From assembly GCF_029962835.1 (NCBI RefSeq), contig NC_080577.1:7354501-7418500 (forward strand): a DNA stretch of 64,000 bases, in the 5' to 3' direction. Below the pieces are notes generated by a model. The model ran no database searches, was not told the DNA's origin, and saw only the letters and a program-made list of their open reading frames with translations. Made by a program: the position numbers and the translations under genes. This DNA is from Magnolia sinica (lineage: Eukaryota > Streptophyta > Magnoliopsida > Magnoliales > Magnoliaceae). Of this stretch, positions 60,363 to 64,000 are shown one piece after another. Within the stretch, counting starts at the first letter, position 1. Every line of letters starts with the position of its first letter.

Positions 60363-62989
60363 CATTTAGACCATATCCAATCACACACCATTTTTTTTTT
60401 TTTTTTTTTTTTCAATATTTCTTTTACCTTCTGGGCATGTTTGGATATTACCAATTCTATAAAAAAAATCTTTTCTACCGATGATATAGTTTGAGATGTT
60501 TGGATATCAAAGAAAATCGAGGCTTATTTTTTTATATTGAAATCTATACAAGAAATTAAGTAATAATTGCCTTGTAAATATGAGATTTTCAATTACAATT
60601 ATGGGTTAGTGCCACTAGAAACTTAATTGGATAATTTGGACCTAACTAAGAGAGGACATCAACCTACTAAACAAAGGATTATACACAAAGGAGGGATAAC
60701 ACAAAAGAGAGATAAGAAAAAAGAAAAAGAAAGAAGAAAATACTTGCAGCATGAAGAACACTTTGGCGTGAAGTCAAGTGACTCGATTTTCAATCTTAGA
60801 ATACATGTATGCAAATAGCTGCGTAGCCTATTTGATGAACAAAAATTCATTAGAAAATAAAGGAATTCATAATTATTATTTTCCAAGATATTATCATAGA
60901 ATTGATTTGAAAAGACGCTGCTTTAAGAGAGATATTAAAAAAAAAAAAAATTATAGGTGAAAATCTCTGCTTCATATTACAAGGGTTATCTTGAATTTTG
61001 TCCTTGAAAATGAGAGTAATGAGTGTAAAAATAATAGTAAGAATATTTTATTTCTTTTACAAATCAAACAAGAGAAAATAACCAAGATATCATGAATTCC
61101 CACTTATCAGAAAAGCCTTAAAATAATCACACTATCACTATGATGAATTCCCACTTATCAAACAAGCCTTAAAATAATCACTCCAACACCCCAGATAAAC
61201 CAATCATTTCAGCCAATACTTCCCTTATACTATGGTATATTATATTGATGGTTGCCCATGTTGATGCAAACCAGCTTAGATGGGTGGTCACCCTCAAACC
61301 AACTAAATTATATAGTCCATGCACGAATCTAACTTAGATTGGTGGTCGCTCTTGGGACCCAGCAAGGATAGTCCATGCACTAAAAATCATCTCAATTGAA
61401 AGATCCTATCCATATGATTATTGAACCTGTTTTGGTTGAATGTAGGTCAGTTTTGTACTTTCATTCTCAAATCATCTACTTGCTGACCACCAATTGAAGG
61501 GATAGAAATTTCCTATCTACATTACTTTTACAGTTACAGACCATTCAGAGCAGATCAAGCATCTCAACGGTTTGGATCACTGAATCATTGGCCCACTTGT
61601 AAACTAAAACTTGTAGTTTTAACACTAACTCTAGTATTCTAGTTGTAATATGAGAGTGTATCTGTATCTTCCGCACCATCAATGGACGGTGGCAGATACA
61701 CAATCTCCTGTGTAGCACCAAAGTACACGCAAGATCATTGCTAGATCAGAAACATGGGATTTTTTTTGTGACATGTTCGCAGCCTGTCCTCAAGGGATGA
61801 ATTATCTGACACGTGGCAGGTCTTTGATAGGCTCTCCATTCTGACATATGGAGCCCATGGTTCGTTGATCCAGACCGTTGGTCATTTTTGGACCACTGTG
61901 GATGGTGTGATCTTCAAAATGAGCATTGATGAGACAATCTAACCATTCAATTTCAGTCTTATAGATAGACGGTTAAATGGAGGAATACTGCAAGGGTCCT
62001 GATATTGATCACGAGGGCCTTCCAATCTGAGACACTTTTGAAACCTTCTCCATCCACGGTGGGACTCAACAGACTAATGGTCCGGATTAGTGGACCATGG
62101 CCTCACTTGTACGTAGCAACAAAATAACCGCAATGTACTGTGCAAGTTGCGGGCCACGTGCGTTGTAATTCCTTCAAATTTACCATTTTAACTTTTTCGA
62201 AAATCCACTATTCTTCCTAGTGGACGCACCTTTTTCTGTCACATCTGGCCACACAATAATATAATTCTGAACCATTTTATTACAAATCCTAAAAATATAG
62301 GGTGCATTTGTCAATAAGAAAGGTTGTAAATGTCAGCTCCGATTTTACCATTTTGCCACTTTGGAAAATAAAATAAAATAGAGAGCACATGGAACTTTGA
62401 TACTCTGCAGGCAGAGTGTGACGGATGACACCGAGACAGTAAAAAATTACTTAAAAATCACTTGATACTTCATATGTAATTCAAACTAATCTGTCCCAAT
62501 CAGGAGTCCTAGTATCATGAAAGATTGGACGGCTTAAAACAAGAATATCCAATGGTTCTAGTTCAACATAAAAAAGTGTCAATGAATCAACGGTTAGGAT
62601 AGTTCAAACAATCTGATTTTAATATCGTGACTTAGCAACAATGTGGTCAGCAATTTAGACTGTTTAATTGGAATTGATGCATGTTCCACAAACAAATTAC
62701 GATAGCCCGAGTATCAAGGGTCATACGAAGCCAGAGTATGAAATGATAGCCATTGAGAAAATGGGCCAGGGAGGAAGGGAAGCCCCTCGAGTCAATCCAA
62801 GCCCAGCTTCTTCCGTTTACCAAAAATAACCCAAAAGCCAGCAATAACTCCTCCCACCCCTGCTCTCCAATCAAACCCCTTTCTTGATTCTAAAAGGCCC
62901 ACCCCCTCTTTACTGCTGCAACAACCTCTTCCCTTAGAATAATCCTACACTTATAGCTCTCCCTCTTTAATACCCCTGCACTCCTGCCA
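57541..62989. other. Intergenic spacer upstream of the WOX9-like gene
   Basis: AT-rich sequence without recognised genes. It contains a long (AT)n at 60275-60361 followed by a T tract (60391-60412), a 51-bp-spaced duplication at 61094-61190 (GAATTCCCACTTATCA.A.AA then GCCTTAAAATAATCAC), and diverged repeats near 61263-61385 with TAGTCCATGCAC. Distal promoter elements of the WOX gene may be present but cannot be identified. Confidence 0.5.
60275..60361. repeat. (AT)n microsatellite, about 43 units
   Basis: This is the longest dinucleotide run in the window. Its length is likely to be variable. Confidence 0.95.
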
Positions 62990-63148
62990 TTCATATGTGA
63001 AAGAGAAAAAAGACTCTTCTTCCTTCAAAGAAACAAAATATTAAAAAAATTAAAATAAAAAAAAAAAAACCCAAAACTCCCTTTCTTTTAAATCCATCTA
63101 TTTCTTCGTCATTGAAAGCCCTTCTTCTCTTTTTCTTAATGGGAATTC

Positions 63149-63155
63149 TATATAA
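63149..63155 (+). promoter_or_regulatory. TATA box candidate for the WOX9-like gene
   Basis: TATATAAGC within ATTCTATATAAGCGCC lies about 530 bp before the ATG. It would give a leader of about 500 nt that includes the (GA)n tract. A nearer alternative is CACTATAAGAAGG at 63534-63546, which would give a leader of about 110 nt. I cannot choose between them from sequence alone. Confidence 0.4.
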
Positions 63156-63260
63156 GCGCCGGCATGTATACCTTTCCATGGCTTTCTTGCTTAGCATGCG
63201 GGGGAATTCGCTTGTACTTTGAGTTGTGGGCTGCAGCGCTTGGGTTTTAATGCTTTTGTA

Positions 63261-63262
<2 letters not shown>

Positions 63263-63297
<35 letters not shown>
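63263..63297. repeat. (GA)n tract upstream of the WOX9-like gene
   Basis: About 17 GA units lie roughly 390 bp before the start codon. GA tracts near plant developmental genes can bind BBR/BPC (GAGA-binding) proteins; that role is inference. Confidence 0.85.
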
Positions 63298-63300
<3 letters not shown>

Positions 63301-63682
63301 TACACTGCCAAAGCACTTTTTCTTTCTCTATTTTTTTTTTTTTTTCTACTTATCTTTATTTCTATCTTTCTTGTTTTATGTAATGGGGTCTGAATCAACA
63401 GGAGTTTCTTGTTGTAGTTTAATGGGTATTTTTTTGTTTTATTTTGGGAGGAGGATAGTTTTTCTTTTATTTTTTCTTTTTAATTGAATGGGGGAGAAAA
63501 TGGAACAGGAAGTAGGTGAGAAGAGAAAGTCTCTCACTATAAGAAGGGCTTCTGATGTCTGCCTCGAGAGGTCTCAGTCCTAGCGACAATCTGTAGAGTT
63601 CTCTCTTTCTTTTTCTCAGCTACCCTTTTGCTCCTTTCCTTCCATTACCATCATCATCTCATCATCAAAGAAAACATCCATC

Positions 63683-63812
63683 ATGGCCTCTTCCAACAGA
63701 CACTGGCCTAGTATGTTCAAGTCCAAGCCTTGCAATACTCACCACCAATGGCAGCATGAAATCAACTCATCCCTCATGTCCAATGCATGCCAGAAGACCT
63801 CATACACGTCAG
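63683..63812 (+). CDS. WOX9: WUSCHEL-related homeobox protein, WOX8/WOX9 (STIMPY) type, exon 1 (partial gene)
   Basis: The ATG (context CATCATGGC) opens MASSNRHWPSMFKSKPC, followed by HHQWQHEINSS. This N-terminus is diagnostic for plant WOX8/WOX9 proteins. The exon ends at ACGTCAG|GTAATC (phase 1) after 43 codons, and the homeodomain exon lies beyond the window. WOX8/9 are nuclear transcription factors that maintain cell division in embryos, meristems and inflorescences. Reading through the donor gives a His-rich tail and a stop at 63923, which does not match the family and is taken to be intron. The upstream region has a (GA)n tract, TATA candidates and short upstream ORFs. Confidence 0.88.
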
Positions 63813-64000
63813 GTAATCATCATCATCATCATCATGAACATCATGTTCTTTTTGAGACCATGTGGCCCACTTCCTTAGTTACACCACCACAATACTTTGA
63901 TAGCAGAGTGATAACCTGTTATTGATATTTCTCTTTCTTTTCAGTCGCATACTGTTAAAATGTTGCATTTTTCGGCTTCCTTGAAAACCAACAAAATCGC

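Noticed and set aside
60225-60494. Open frame with long IYIYIY run
   Set aside because: It is the translation of an (AT)n microsatellite.
63943-64000. Possible second WOX9 exon after TTTTCAG at 63944
   Set aside because: With the phase-1 donor the frame meets a stop after four codons (TGT TAA), and no homeodomain sequence follows.

Overview
This window looks like nuclear DNA from a flowering plant. It has spliced genes with organellar and homeobox products, L1-type LINEs, tRNA-like SINEs, MITEs, a small LTR element and many AT/CT microsatellites. The dense background of short 'GTGGGCCCAC' and 'GGACGG.GTGGAT' repeat families resembles magnoliid genomes to me, but that placement is only an impression.

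Three real host genes are visible, all on the + strand. (1) 85-4737 is the 3' end of a RING-H2 E3 ubiquitin ligase gene of the MBR1/HIP1/RHG1A type, with three exons in view; its start lies off the left edge. (2) 10316-32219 is a complete 19-exon gene for a TypA/BipA-family translational GTPase of 677 aa with an organelle-type presequence. I reconstructed it exon by exon and the frame is continuous from ATG to stop. (3) 63683-63812 is the first coding exon of a WOX8/WOX9-type (STIMPY-like) homeobox gene, whose homeodomain lies off the right edge. These genes share no pathway. Genes 1 and 2 each contain one intron that begins with GC instead of GT.

The rest is mainly transposable elements. Intron 1 of the RING gene holds a 3' LINE tail with target duplications and a larger minus-strand LINE. 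The 4.7-10.3 kb spacer holds a MITE-in-MITE nest and a SINE inside an inverted-repeat element. Intron 7 of the TypA gene (7.3 kb) holds a minus-strand LINE with a clear target duplication, then a plus-strand LINE that carries a Tourist-like MITE, a TRIM-like miniature LTR element with a further hAT-like MITE in its 3' LTR, and a perfect 281-bp-period duplication.

From 33 to 63 kb no host gene is evident. That interval holds Mutator-like long-TIR MITEs, a minisatellite of about 40-bp units interrupted by a 945-bp hAT-like element, a nearly full-length but broken LINE (RRM-type ORF1, endonuclease, reverse transcriptase, RNase H; 47999-54703), and several microsatellites. The hAT-like element carries a fragment that reads as the PARP-like domain of the RCD1/SRO family. 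It is the most interesting single object in the window.
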